From: an uncultured SAR86 cluster bacterium | GTDB taxonomy: Bacteria; Pseudomonadota; Gammaproteobacteria; Magnimaribacterales; D2472 | Assembly: GCA_902608115.1 (NCBI GenBank) | Contig: CACLMT010000002.1 | Span: 62,001 to 126,000, forward strand | DNA: 64,000 bases | Direction: 5' to 3' | Shown here: piece after piece, positions 44,444 to 54,117 of the stretch | Layout: each line of letters opens with the position of its first letter | Position numbering within the stretch: position 1 is the first letter of the stretch | Notes under the pieces: generated by a model | Seen by the model: only the letters and a program-made list of their open reading frames with translations | The model's database searches: none | Told to the model about the DNA's origin: nothing | Translations under genes and position numbers: made by a program

Positions 44444-46078
44444 TTATTCCACTATAAATTGCTGAATATTTAGAGATTTTATATTAGAAATGACAGGATT
44501 AAACTCATTTATTTCTATGTTTAGCATTTTGTTATTAATTTGGTTATGTTCATATGATTTAATTCTCAGCATTTTTAACATTTTAGAACAAATATTAGGA
44601 ATTATCGGATGTAAAAGGATGCATAAATTTTTAAAAATATTAATTGCGGTTGTTGCAATAATAACAGCTTCTTTGTTATCTAATTTCCATGGTTTTTTTT
44701 CATTTATATATTTATTTGTATTATCTGCTATTTCCATAATCAATTTTAATGCTTTAGAAAATTCCTTAATTTCAACTAATTTGAGAACCTCAGAAGCTTT
44801 AATAATTGATTTATTAAAAATTTGATTATCTAGATTTTCACCAAGAAAATTTTTATTTTTTGATATAAATGGAGCCGATCTGCTAAAAATATTTGAAAAT
44901 TTTCCAACTAAATCAGAATTAATTTTTTTTGATAAATCATCTAAATTTAGATCAATGTCTTCAATTTTTGAATTTAATTTACTGGCATAGTAATAACGGA
45001 GTAATTCTGGATCGCAAACCTTTGCAAATTGATCTGCGGTAATGAACGTTCCTTTTGATTTTGACATTTTTTGTCCATTTACAGTAATAAAGCCATGAAC
45101 ATGAATGCTATCAGGGAGTTTGTATTGGCTTGTATTTAAAAGAGCAGGCCAAAATAAACCATGAAAATATGTTATATCTTTTCCAATGAAATGATGTATT
45201 TCATATTCAGAGTTTTTTCCCCACAGGGTTTTAATATCAATATTGTTTTTAGAAGCCCAGTTTTTAGCTGAAGCAAGGTAGCCTATTGGTGCGTCTACCC
45301 AAACATAGAAGAATTTATCTTTTTCATCAGGTATAGAAAAACCAAAATAAGGTGCATCTCTAGAAATATTCCAACTTTTTAATTCACCGTCTACCCATTC
45401 AGAAAGTTTAGAGACTATTGGTTTTTGAATTGAAGCAGATTTAAGGAATGATTTTAATTTATCTTTTGCTTTATTAAGATCAAAAAATATATGTTCTGAA
45501 ACTTTAAGACTTGGCGTGGTATTTGTTAAGGATGATATCGGATTGATTAATTCTGTTGCAGAATATGTTGATCCACATGAATCGCAACCATCACCATACT
45601 GATTTAATGCAGAACATTTTGGACATTCGCCACTAATATACCTGTCCGCTAAAAACATTCCTTTTTTTTCATCAAAGCATTGTTTTATTTCTTTTTTATA
45701 AATAAACCCTTTATCTTTTGCGGCTTTATAGATTTCAATAGAAAGTTTCTTATTTTCTTCTGCATGGGTTGAGTGATAATTGGTGTAATGAATCCCAAAT
45801 TTTTTGAATGAAGCTATATGATCTAGTCTTACCTTATCTATTAATTCGATTGGTTTTATACCCATTTCTTCTGCTTTCATCATCACGGGAGCTCCATGGG
45901 CATCATCAGCACAAAAACTTAATACCTCATGATTCGATGACCTGAGATGCCTAACCCAGATATCTGTTTGAATATGTTCAAGCAAATGGCCCACATGCAC
46001 ATCACCATTAGCATATGGTAGGGCGCTTGTTACGATAAATTTTTTAATTTTTTTAATTTTTTTAATTTTAGAGACCAT
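44444..46078 (-). CDS. metG: Methionyl-tRNA synthetase catalytic core
   Basis: A 544-residue class I synthetase that charges tRNA-Met. The HIGH box reads '[10 protein letters not shown]', the zinc knuckle has four Cys ('[18 protein letters not shown]') and the KMSKS loop is '[11 protein letters not shown]'. E. coli MetG (677 aa) carries a C-terminal EMAP-like domain that here is a separate downstream gene. The N-terminus has an unusual basic repeat, (KIK)3, encoded by a 9-bp tandem repeat. It is divergent from apbC, a common gammaproteobacterial arrangement. Confidence 0.96.
   Translation of the reverse strand: MVSKIKKIKKIKKFIVTSALPYANGDVHVGHLLEHIQTDIWVRHLRSSNHEVLSFCADDAHGAPVMMKAEEMGIKPIELIDKVRLDHIASFKKFGIHYTNYHSTHAEENKKLSIEIYKAAKDKGFIYKKEIKQCFDEKKGMFLADRYISGECPKCSALNQYGDGCDSCGSTYSATELINPISSLTNTTPSLKVSEHIFFDLNKAKDKLKSFLKSASIQKPIVSKLSEWVDGELKSWNISRDAPYFGFSIPDEKDKFFYVWVDAPIGYLASAKNWASKNNIDIKTLWGKNSEYEIHHFIGKDITYFHGLFWPALLNTSQYKLPDSIHVHGFITVNGQKMSKSKGTFITADQFAKVCDPELLRYYYASKLNSKIEDIDLNLDDLSKKINSDLVGKFSNIFSRSAPFISKNKNFLGENLDNQIFNKSIIKASEVLKLVEIKEFSKALKLIMEIADNTNKYINEKKPWKLDNKEAVIIATTAINIFKNLCILLHPIIPNICSKMLKMLRIKSYEHNQINNKMLNIEINEFNPVISNIKSLNIQQFIVE
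46038..46069. repeat. 9-bp tandem repeat at the start of metG
   Basis: AATTTTTTT is repeated about 3.5 times (first copy one T shorter), encoding [10 protein letters not shown] on the minus strand near residue 4. The unit is a multiple of three, so copy changes keep the frame, but the T runs could slip within a unit. Confidence 0.8.
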
Positions 46079-46121
46079 ATATATCTTGTAATCGAGTATT
46101 ATAAGTCAAAAAATATTATCC

Positions 46122-46838
46122 ATGGGTATCAAAAGAATTATTGCTATAGCATCTGCAAAAGGCGGCGTGGGCAAATCAACAATTTGCGCAAATTTAGCAA
46201 ATAGATTTTCTAAAGAATTTAATGTTGGTATTTTGGATGCTGATATTTATGGACCAAATCAGCACATAATATTTAAATTAGAAGATCAAAAGCCTGAAGT
46301 TAAAATGATAGGAGAGAAAAAAAATTTTCTACCTATCATATCTAACGATATTAAGATTAATGGCATGGGATTTATCTTGGAACCAGATAAAGCTGCCATG
46401 TGGAGAGGGCCAATGCTTAGTGGCGCTATAAAACAACTAGTTGATTTAACTGAATGGGGCGATTTAGATTATTTATTTATTGATATGCCTCCTGGTACAG
46501 GCGACGCTTATCTAACTGTAGCAAAAGATATAAAACCAGATTCAGTTATTCTTGTTACATCTTCTAGTCCATTATCCATACAAGATACTATTAAATCTAA
46601 AATTTTATTTAACCACTTAAAAATACCTATAATTGGATATATCAATAATATGTCGTATTCGCTTTGTCCCAAATGTGGAGAAAAAATGGCTGATTATGAT
46701 GAACTTAACATTTCAGAAAAACTTGATCTTATTGAATTAGGTTTATTGCCAAGGTGTAACGAACTAGCTAATAATGATTTTATAGGTTCTTCTATCTACT
46801 TTGATCCAATCTATAATGAATTATTGAAATTTGTATGA
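46122..46838 (+). CDS. apbC: Mrp/ApbC iron-sulfur cluster carrier ATPase
   Basis: A 238-residue P-loop ATPase of the Mrp/NBP35 family. Deviant Walker A 'SAKGGVGKSTICANLA', 'LDADIYGPNQ', 'MWRGPMLSGAIKQL', 'DMPPGTGDAYLTV' and the cluster-binding 'CPKCG' are all present. It carries and delivers 4Fe-4S clusters. It lacks the ~100-residue N-terminal DUF59 (FSCA) domain of E. coli ApbC (369 aa). It is divergent from metG and overlaps mlaA by four bases. Confidence 0.93.
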   Translation: MGIKRIIAIASAKGGVGKSTICANLANRFSKEFNVGILDADIYGPNQHIIFKLEDQKPEVKMIGEKKNFLPIISNDIKINGMGFILEPDKAAMWRGPMLSGAIKQLVDLTEWGDLDYLFIDMPPGTGDAYLTVAKDIKPDSVILVTSSSPLSIQDTIKSKILFNHLKIPIIGYINNMSYSLCPKCGEKMADYDELNISEKLDLIELGLLPRCNELANNDFIGSSIYFDPIYNELLKFV

Positions 46839-47548
46839 AATTATTAAATAAAAAAAATTTATTATTATTAACTTTATTTATTAGCTTTCATTCCATTGCT
46901 AGCAATCACGATCCTTTTGAAGATTTCAATAGAACAATTTGGGCCTTTAATGAATTTCTTGATGATAATATTGCAAAACCAACAGCTGAAATCTATACAT
47001 CAATCACACCTCAATTTATTGAACATGGCGTGACTAATTTTTTTAGAAATTTAAATGAATTAGATAATACTGCCAACCAATTATTACAAGGAAAGCCAAT
47101 GCTTGCCTTAAATGATTTTTCTAGATTTATAGTCAACTCTACAATTGGTATTGCTGGATTTATAGATGTAGGATCAAACATTGGTTTGGAGAGACACGAT
47201 GAAGACTTTGGTCAAACTCTTGGATATTGGGGAGTTTCAACCGGTCCATTTTTAATGTTGCCTATCTTGGGACCATCAACTCCTAGAGATTTAGCAGGAC
47301 AAAGCGTCAGCTCTGTATTAGGTGGTACATTTGCAATAGAGGAAACTGAAGCTCGACTTGCTTTAACTGCTCTAGATGCTTTAGAAACAAGAGCTAGATA
47401 TTTAGATGTAGAGACTTTAATTATTGGTGATCGTTATTCATTTATTAGAGATTCATACATGCAATACCAAGAATTTGAAACATTAAATGGTGAAGATCAA
47501 GTCGATGATTTTGTAGATGACATGGACGATTTTTTATTAGATGAATAA
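46835..47548 (+). CDS. mlaA: MlaA/VacJ family outer-membrane protein, no lipobox
   Basis: A 237-residue protein matching MlaA, the outer-membrane part of the phospholipid-retrieval system: 'DPFEDFNRTIWAFNEFLDD', 'FFRNLNELDNTANQLLQGKP', 'DFSRFIVNSTIGIAGFIDV', 'DEDFGQTLGYWGVSTGPFLMLPILGPS'. MlaA is normally a lipoprotein, but the signal peptide here ends 'FHSIASNHDP' with no cysteine; a signal-peptidase I site is more likely. An acidic tail ('DDFVDDMDDFLLDE') follows. No mlaBCDEF genes are in the window. Confidence 0.92.
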   Translation: MKLLNKKNLLLLTLFISFHSIASNHDPFEDFNRTIWAFNEFLDDNIAKPTAEIYTSITPQFIEHGVTNFFRNLNELDNTANQLLQGKPMLALNDFSRFIVNSTIGIAGFIDVGSNIGLERHDEDFGQTLGYWGVSTGPFLMLPILGPSTPRDLAGQSVSSVLGGTFAIEETEARLALTALDALETRARYLDVETLIIGDRYSFIRDSYMQYQEFETLNGEDQVDDFVDDMDDFLLDE

Positions 47549-47550
47549 TT

Positions 47551-48516
47551 TCATACCATTGAAATTAGATTATCAATATTATTTTTTAAATTATTTGTTT
47601 GAATAGTATCTAATAATAATCTGCGATATTTCTTAGCATTGTTCATCCCTTTATTCATACCAAAAATATGTTTGAGAGTTTTTGAAAAAGGATGACCATT
47701 TTCATTTTGTTGTAAGCAATACTCTAAATAAATTTTCAGTATTTCTTTGCGACTACGAAAAGAATCATTTGCATTAAATAATATAGAGTCAACATTTGAT
47801 GTAATCATGGGATTATCATATGCTGCTCTTCCTAACATGACGCCATCCACTTCTTTTAGATGGTTTAAACACTCATTTAAATTTCGTATTCCTCCATTAA
47901 TTACTACTTCTAGATCAGGGAATGAGTTTTTTAATTTATAAACATTTTCATATTTTAATGGTGGAATTTGTCTATTTTGTCTTGGAGATAAACCATTTAA
48001 AATAGCAACCCTTGCGTGGATAATAAGAGTCGTCATTTTGTCATTAATAATTTTATTAACAAAATTTTCTAAATATTCGTATTTGTCTTCATTATTTATT
48101 CCTATTCTGCATTTTACTGTGACAGGAAGCATTGTTGATTCTTGCATAGCCAAAATACATTCTGATAATAACTGAGGGTCTTGCATTAAACATGCTCCAA
48201 ATAATCCTTTTTGAACTCTATTTGATGGACAACCTACATTTAGATTGATTTCGTCATAACCCATGTCACTACAGATTTTTGTACATCTTGATAATTCTTC
48301 AGGATTAGAACCACCTAGTTGAATGGCTACAGGATGCTCTACAGAGGAATTAAATTTTAATTGTTTTATACAATCACCATGGAGAATGGCTCCAGTTGTT
48401 ATCATTTCAGTATATAAAACTGCTTTTTTTGTAATTAATCTGAACAAAAATCTATCATGGATATCTGTGCATTGCATCATTGGTGCAATGCAGAACCGAT
48501 GATTAAGTTTATCCAC
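47551..48516 (-). CDS. dusA: tRNA-dihydrouridine(20/20a) synthase
   Basis: A 321-residue FMN enzyme that reduces uridines in the tRNA D-loop. 'HRFCIAPMMQCTDIHDRFLFR', 'PVAIQLGGSNPEELSRC', 'INLNVGCPSNRVQKGLFGACLM' (catalytic Cys in 'FGACLM') and 'VKCRIGIN' are DusA-specific. It is transcribed convergently with mlaA (two-base gap) and directly follows nhaB on the minus strand, four bases apart. Confidence 0.95.
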   Translation of the reverse strand: MDKLNHRFCIAPMMQCTDIHDRFLFRLITKKAVLYTEMITTGAILHGDCIKQLKFNSSVEHPVAIQLGGSNPEELSRCTKICSDMGYDEINLNVGCPSNRVQKGLFGACLMQDPQLLSECILAMQESTMLPVTVKCRIGINNEDKYEYLENFVNKIINDKMTTLIIHARVAILNGLSPRQNRQIPPLKYENVYKLKNSFPDLEVVINGGIRNLNECLNHLKEVDGVMLGRAAYDNPMITSNVDSILFNANDSFRSRKEILKIYLEYCLQQNENGHPFSKTLKHIFGMNKGMNNAKKYRRLLLDTIQTNNLKNNIDNLISMV

Positions 48517-48519
48517 TTA

Positions 48520-50031
48520 TTATAAGAAATTTACTACAGATAAATAGCCCACAATACTTAAAACTATCGTATAGGGAAGGGCCATAAGAACCATTCTAAT
48601 ATATGATAAATTTATTAAAGGCGCTAAAGATGAGGTTAGAAGAAATAAAAAAGCAGCTTGTCCATTAGGTGTTGCAATACTAGGAATGTTTGTTCCTGTA
48701 TTAATGGCTATTGCAAGATTATCGAATTGAGATCTTGTTATTTTATTCATATCTAGAGCTTCTTTAATTTCATTAATATAAACAGTAGCTACAAAAACAT
48801 TATCACTTATTGCAGATAAAATTCCATTTGCTAAAAAGAAAATTTGAGGTTGAATATCAGTACTTTTACTAAGAACATAATTAATGATTGGAGCAAACAA
48901 TTCTTGATCAGCAATCACGCTTACCACACCAAAAAAGACCACTAGCAGAGCAGTAAATGGCAGAGCTTCTTTAAAAGCATCTCCCAGATCATGTTCCTTT
49001 GTAATGCCTTTGAATGCAGTTAATAAAATTATGACACCCAATCCAACTATTCCTACAGCAGCAAGATGTAATGCGAGAGCTATAATTAATAAAATACCAA
49101 CAAACATTTCTATAAAAAGCTCTAATTTTAAAATGTCAGTACGTTGGTTTACATCATATGTATTATATTCATGAAAAATTTTCTTGATTCTAAGAGGTAG
49201 ATGAGTTCCAAACCCTGCTATATGAAGTTTTTCTACAGTAAAACATGTAATCATGCCCGCAACGAAAACCGGAAAGGTAATTGGTGCCATTTTTAAAAAG
49301 AATTCAATAAATTCCCACCCAGCAACATTAGCAATTAATAGATTTTGAGGTTCACCCACAATAGTACAGACGCCACCTAATGCAGTACCAACAATTCCAT
49401 GCATAACAAGATCTCTTAAAAAAGATTTAAAATTTTCTATATCATCTTTACCATCAGATGATAAGGTACTGTCGTCATATATATTGTGATCAGTTGTTGA
49501 ATAGCTTAATCCAGAATTTGCAATATGAAAGATTCTATAAAAACCTATTGTCACTGCTATCAATACAGCAGTGACAGTCAGAGCGTCTAAAAAGGCTGAC
49601 AAGAATGCTGCGACAAAACAAAACAAAAGCGAGAGTTTTGTTTTGGAATGAATTTTAAGTAATAACTTTGTAAAAATTGTTAACATTAAATTTTTCATAA
49701 AATAAATGCCTGCAACCATAAATACTAAAAGCAGAATAACCTCTAAATTATTTTCTATTTCATGCAGCAATGAATATGGATTTGTTAAATTAATAAGGAT
49801 CGCTTGAATTGTTAAAAGACCTCCTGGTTGCAAGGGGTAACATTTTAAAGCTAACGCAAGGGTAAAAATAAACTCAAGTAGGATAAACCAACCTATAATA
49901 AATCCTCCATTGAAATTTAGTTGATTCAATAGAAAGAAACAAATGGGATTAAATATTAAAAACGCTATGATGGTATTTTTATACCAATTAGGTGAAGAAC
50001 CTAAAAACAAACTATATAAATTTCCAATCAT
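48520..50031 (-). CDS. nhaB: Na+/H+ antiporter NhaB
   Basis: A 503-residue polytopic membrane protein (about 12 hydrophobic segments) matching NhaB: '[19 protein letters not shown]', '[18 protein letters not shown]', '[18 protein letters not shown]', '[16 protein letters not shown]' and '[20 protein letters not shown]'. It expels Na+ in exchange for protons, as expected in a marine cell. It shares an 18-base divergent spacer with nudC and probably a transcript with dusA. Confidence 0.95.
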   Translation of the reverse strand: MIGNLYSLFLGSSPNWYKNTIIAFLIFNPICFFLLNQLNFNGGFIIGWFILLEFIFTLALALKCYPLQPGGLLTIQAILINLTNPYSLLHEIENNLEVILLLVFMVAGIYFMKNLMLTIFTKLLLKIHSKTKLSLLFCFVAAFLSAFLDALTVTAVLIAVTIGFYRIFHIANSGLSYSTTDHNIYDDSTLSSDGKDDIENFKSFLRDLVMHGIVGTALGGVCTIVGEPQNLLIANVAGWEFIEFFLKMAPITFPVFVAGMITCFTVEKLHIAGFGTHLPLRIKKIFHEYNTYDVNQRTDILKLELFIEMFVGILLIIALALHLAAVGIVGLGVIILLTAFKGITKEHDLGDAFKEALPFTALLVVFFGVVSVIADQELFAPIINYVLSKSTDIQPQIFFLANGILSAISDNVFVATVYINEIKEALDMNKITRSQFDNLAIAINTGTNIPSIATPNGQAAFLFLLTSSLAPLINLSYIRMVLMALPYTIVLSIVGYLSVVNFL

Positions 50032-50049
50032 ATTAAAAACCTAAGTTAT

Positions 50050-50877
50050 ATGGAATTAATTAGAAAACTTCATGACTCATTAAAACCCAAATCAAAATTG
50101 ATTATTTTTTGTGATGGTAAGATTTTATACGATCATACACAAAATGATTACTCTTTTGATATAAATGATCTAAATCCACTAGATAATTATTCACCATATT
50201 TATCCATAGCCAATGATAAATCTGTATATATCTATGTTATTGAGGTGTCAAAATTAGATCAAGTTCTTGGTTTATTTATGGATCCTAGAAATATTGAATT
50301 TGTAGATTTTAGACATATGCTTGGGTTTTTAGAACCAAGAAAATTTCAATTAGCTGCAAGAGCCTTAATATTAAATAATTGGAAAAAATATAATAAATTT
50401 TGTGCTGTTTGCGGTATAAAAAATAAATTTAATCATAGTGAAGGAGCATTTGATTGTAATTGCAGTTCACAGTTAATTTATCCCTCGATCTCACCTTGTG
50501 TTATTACATTAATTCACAATGATAATCAAATATTATTAGGTAGAAGTAAATTTTTCCCAACTAATATGTATAGCACCTTGGCAGGATTTATAGAGGCTGG
50601 AGAAAGTGCTGAGGAAGCTTTACTTCGAGAGATTAAAGAAGAAGTAAACATAACTGTTACAGATATAAAGTATTTTCAATCACAATCATGGCCATTCCCT
50701 TCACAGTTAATGCTTGGATATTTTTGTAAATATACACAAGGAGAAATAAAATTAAATGATGGTGAACTTGAGGATGCTAACTGGTTTGAATTAAATGATT
50801 TACCTATAATTCCACCTGAAACTTCAATCTCCGGACAGCTTATTCGTTCTTATATCTTGGATCATTCAAAGCTCTAG
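50050..50877 (+). CDS. nudC: NAD-capped RNA / NADH pyrophosphatase NudC
   Basis: A 275-residue Nudix hydrolase. Zinc site 'FCAVCGIKNKFNHSEGAFDC' plus 'NCS', Nudix box 'GFIEAGESAEEALLREIKEE' and the family-specific 'SQSWPFPSQLMLGYF' are all intact. It cleaves NAD(H) and removes NAD caps from RNA 5' ends. Its 3' end overlaps the convergent rne gene by 38 bases, so the two RNA-turnover genes are arranged tail to tail. Confidence 0.95.
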   Translation: MELIRKLHDSLKPKSKLIIFCDGKILYDHTQNDYSFDINDLNPLDNYSPYLSIANDKSVYIYVIEVSKLDQVLGLFMDPRNIEFVDFRHMLGFLEPRKFQLAARALILNNWKKYNKFCAVCGIKNKFNHSEGAFDCNCSSQLIYPSISPCVITLIHNDNQILLGRSKFFPTNMYSTLAGFIEAGESAEEALLREIKEEVNITVTDIKYFQSQSWPFPSQLMLGYFCKYTQGEIKLNDGELEDANWFELNDLPIIPPETSISGQLIRSYILDHSKL

Positions 50878-52858
50878 TTGGTTTTGGTGCAGAAGTTGAT
50901 ATTGACTTAGATTCAGCTTCTTTATTTGCTGATGACTCTATCTTAGATTCTTGATCTTTAACAACAGAAGACTTAAATTTAGATTTCTTTTTATTAAATT
51001 CATTAGTAACTTTTTCTTTGTTTGGCGATTGAGGTTTTTTATTAGTAGATTTATTTTTAGGTTTTGGAGATGGTTTTGATGGTTTATGAGTTTTTAAATT
51101 TTGTGCTTTATTATTTTGAGATTTTTTTGTATGTTTTGATTTATCATTTACATTTTTTTGATATTTTTTTATTGATGATTTTTTGTATTTATTTCTTTTG
51201 TTATTTTTTGTACTCATCTTTTTTTTATGCGAAACCGAGAATATTGATTTTAAGAAACTAATTATTCCTAATGATTTACCTCTTTTTGGTTTTTTAGGTG
51301 GAACACCAACCTTAACTAAAGGTTTAAGATTTTTTTGAGGATTATTAGAATCTTTCCATTCTAAAGAAGGTTCAGGACTACTGGGCGTCATTTCGTGTGA
51401 AAATATTTTTTTATTTGCAGGAGCTTTTATTCGGGCAACTTTATAATATGGGCGCAATTTATACGGATCTGCAATGATAATAATATTAACTTCGTATGTA
51501 TTTTCTATATTAACAATATCTCTACGCTTTTCATTTAGTAGATAGCTTGAAACATCTGTAGGAACATATACATGAATTTCTCCAGTATTTTCTTTGGCAG
51601 CATCTTCACTAATAATGCGCATAATAGATTGTCCTAATGATCTGGTACCTCTTATTTGTTTATGCTCAATGTCATAAGTCTCATCAAGAGAAGGTCTTAA
51701 TCTTTGTCTAGATAGTTCCAATAAACCAAATCTAGAAATATTTGCTATCTGAACTCTTGCTCTATCTGATTGAACAGCAGATCTGAAGGCATTTTCAACT
51801 TTTTGTTGGTGCTTTTCTTCTTGCATATCAATAAAATCAATAACAATCAGTCCACCTAAATCCCTTAGTCTTAATTGTCTAGCAATTTCTTTTGCAGCTT
51901 CCATGTTGGTGGCAAAAGCCGTTGATTCGATATCTTTACCTTTAGTTGAGCGGGCTGAATTTACATCAATAGACACCATTGCTTCTGTTGGGTCAATTAT
52001 AATTGATCCTCCTGATGGCAAAGAGACCTCTCTTTTAAATGCAAGCTCTATTTGGCTTTCGATCTGATATCTATTAAACAAAGGAATATCTTCATCGTAA
52101 AAAATAACTTTATCTACATGATTTGGTATAACTGACGTTGCAAACTCTATGGCTTCGTTATATACATCTTTATCATCAATTAATATTTCTCCAATATTAT
52201 CTCGAAAATAATCTCTAAAAACTCTTAAGATTAATTTATCATCTTTATAAATTAAACTTGGACTTAAGGCGTTTGGTGCAGTTTCTTGAATTTGATTCCA
52301 AAGGTTCATGAGATAATCAACGTCCCATTTAAGTTCTTCTATTGACCTTCCTAGGCCCGCAGTTCTTACAATTACGCTCATTCCTTCGGGGATATTAAGC
52401 TTGTTAATTATGTTTTTAATATCATTTCTTTCATCTCCAGATATACGCCTAGAAACACCACCCGATTTTTCAGAATTTGGAATAAGCACAACAAACCTTC
52501 CTGCCAAAGAAATCTGATTTGTTAATGCAGCTCCTTTGGTGCTCCTTTCTTCTTTTACAACTTGCACTAGAATTTCATCATTTTCTTTTATAAAGGGTTT
52601 TTTATTACTATCTTTTTTAGATGTAAAATTTTGACTTGATAATTCTTTTAAAGGTAAAAATCCATGACGCTCAGATCCAAAATTTACAAATGCAGCATCT
52701 AAACTTGTTTCTACTCTAGAAACCTTAGCTTTAAAGATACTACCCTTGAGAATTGATTGAGCATCAGACTCATTTTCTAAATCAAATAATTTTGCTCCAT
52801 CTACTAATGCAACTCTTAACTCATCTGAAAATGAGCGATTTATTAAAATTCTTTTCAT
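50840..52858 (-). CDS. rne: Ribonuclease E, Zn-link cysteines absent
   Basis: I choose ATG 52858 (672 aa) rather than 52870: GGAG sits seven bases before it and the protein then begins 'MKRILIN', as in homologues. Order: S1 domain (~35-120), 5' sensor, DNase I-like catalytic site with Asp in 'SIDVNSARSTKG' and 'VIDFIDM', small domain ('PSSYLLNEKR'-like 'VSSYLLNEKR'). The CPxCxGxG Zn-link that tetramerises E. coli RNase E is missing; the region reads 'EHKQIRGTRSLGQ'. The C-terminal ~180 residues are Lys/Ser/Pro-rich and probably disordered, a shortened RNA/degradosome scaffold. Divergent from rluC, as in other gammaproteobacteria. Confidence 0.95.
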   Translation of the reverse strand: MKRILINRSFSDELRVALVDGAKLFDLENESDAQSILKGSIFKAKVSRVETSLDAAFVNFGSERHGFLPLKELSSQNFTSKKDSNKKPFIKENDEILVQVVKEERSTKGAALTNQISLAGRFVVLIPNSEKSGGVSRRISGDERNDIKNIINKLNIPEGMSVIVRTAGLGRSIEELKWDVDYLMNLWNQIQETAPNALSPSLIYKDDKLILRVFRDYFRDNIGEILIDDKDVYNEAIEFATSVIPNHVDKVIFYDEDIPLFNRYQIESQIELAFKREVSLPSGGSIIIDPTEAMVSIDVNSARSTKGKDIESTAFATNMEAAKEIARQLRLRDLGGLIVIDFIDMQEEKHQQKVENAFRSAVQSDRARVQIANISRFGLLELSRQRLRPSLDETYDIEHKQIRGTRSLGQSIMRIISEDAAKENTGEIHVYVPTDVSSYLLNEKRRDIVNIENTYEVNIIIIADPYKLRPYYKVARIKAPANKKIFSHEMTPSSPEPSLEWKDSNNPQKNLKPLVKVGVPPKKPKRGKSLGIISFLKSIFSVSHKKKMSTKNNKRNKYKKSSIKKYQKNVNDKSKHTKKSQNNKAQNLKTHKPSKPSPKPKNKSTNKKPQSPNKEKVTNEFNKKKSKFKSSVVKDQESKIESSANKEAESKSISTSAPKPTRALNDPRYKNE

Positions 52859-53142
52859 TTTTTTCTCCATATAGAGAAAGAGAAGAGCAGAAATGCATCT
52901 TTTGAGTTTGAAGAGTCTTACCCGATCAGTGCTCTTAAACGTGCCTCATTAAATGAAGCATTATATTAAACTGTATTTTTATCTTAGTTGCGACTATTCG
53001 CTTATCTAAACTCTAAACTGTCTCTTTAATTACTATATATTGAGTAATTTTTAATATTTATCTAATTATTAATTAAACTAAAGTATCTTCGTTTTAGTTT
53101 TTATGATTAATAATAATAATTAATTTCAAGTATTCTACATCA
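52859..53142 (-). promoter_or_regulatory. rne leader and rne/rluC divergent spacer
   Basis: This 284-base spacer holds a perfect minus-strand TATAAT (52960-52965) with no convincing -35. Downstream of it the leader can form a 6-bp hairpin (GCTTCA/TGAGGC) and a longer-range AAGAG/CTCTT pairing. E. coli rne is autoregulated through 5' UTR stem-loops, so a similar role is possible but not shown. I see nothing specific on the rluC side. Confidence 0.4.
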
Positions 53143-54084
53143 ATGAACAGTAAAAACCTAAAAATTGATAATGACAATAGTGAAAGACGACTAGATAATT
53201 ATTTATTTTCAATATATAAGTCATTACCAAAATCTAAAATTTATAGCATGATCAGAAAAGGCGAGGTAAGGGTTAATTCAAAACGTATCAAACCTTCATA
53301 TAAACTTAAATCTGAAGATGAAATTAGAATTCCACCATATTTAATAAATTACAGGGAGCATTTAAAACAAGTAAAAATTCCACAAAAAAGAATTGATATA
53401 TATAAAAAATCTGTATTATTTGAAAACCATAACTATGTAGTTATCAATAAAGAAGCAGAATTACCTGTCCATTCAGGATCAAAAAATTCATTTGGTTTAA
53501 TTGATATTGTAAGAGTTATTAATCCAAATCTAGATATAGATTTATGTCATCGTATTGATAAATCAACATCTGGTTGTATTGTTTTATCTAAAAATAAAAA
53601 ATTTTTAATAAATTTTCATATGCAATTAAAAAATAACTCTGTTAAGAAAACCTATAAAGCTATTTTAGCTGGATCATTTGAAGGTAAAATTAACACAAAA
53701 TCCAATATCAAAATATCAACCCAGCCTGATCAACATAAAGTTGAAATATCCTCTTCTGGTAAGAAATCAATAACTGAATTTTTGTTAATAAAAAAATTAG
53801 GAAATTTTTCATATACTGAAATTAAGATTTTAACTGGGAGAAAGCACCAAATTAGAGTTCAAAGTGCTAATTTAGGTTTACCAGTAGTTAATGATAAAAA
53901 ATATGGGGATATTTATCTTAATAAATCAATAAGAAAGCAGACGGGTATTAGTAGATTAGCTCTTCATTCTGCATCAATAAGTTTTTTAAATAGAAATGGT
54001 AAAATAGTTATATATGAAGCGCCAATTAACAAAGATTTTGAAATACTTTTGAATAACCTACATAAGTTAACTATTCAAAGTTAG
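53143..54084 (+). CDS. rluC: 23S rRNA pseudouridine synthase RluC
   Basis: A 313-residue RluA-family enzyme: an S4 domain (residues ~15-80, 'RLDNYLFSIYKSLPKSKIYSM'), then the catalytic 'HRIDKSTSGCIVL' with the nucleophilic Asp, and 'LTGRKHQIRVQSANLGLPVVND'. It modifies U955, U2504 and U2580 in 23S rRNA (E. coli numbering). Position next to rne and before rpmF supports RluC over other RluA members. Confidence 0.94.
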   Translation: MNSKNLKIDNDNSERRLDNYLFSIYKSLPKSKIYSMIRKGEVRVNSKRIKPSYKLKSEDEIRIPPYLINYREHLKQVKIPQKRIDIYKKSVLFENHNYVVINKEAELPVHSGSKNSFGLIDIVRVINPNLDIDLCHRIDKSTSGCIVLSKNKKFLINFHMQLKNNSVKKTYKAILAGSFEGKINTKSNIKISTQPDQHKVEISSSGKKSITEFLLIKKLGNFSYTEIKILTGRKHQIRVQSANLGLPVVNDKKYGDIYLNKSIRKQTGISRLALHSASISFLNRNGKIVIYEAPINKDFEILLNNLHKLTIQS

Positions 54085-54117
54085 TCTAATCTGATAGGAT
54101 GCATTTTTTATAAAATT

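Noticed and set aside
44439-44446. A frameshift splitting metG from its C-terminal domain
   Set aside because: The downstream gene has its own ATG and is family-length for stand-alone Trbp111-like proteins; a split gene is the simpler reading.
44490-44825. 111-aa plus-strand hydrophobic ORF inside metG
   Set aside because: Hydrophobicity comes from the antisense of AT-rich helical codons; metG is clearly the real gene.
52859-52870. ATG 52870 as the start of rne
   Set aside because: The GGAG inside codons 1-2 is ideally placed as ribosome site for ATG 52858, and homologues start at that residue.
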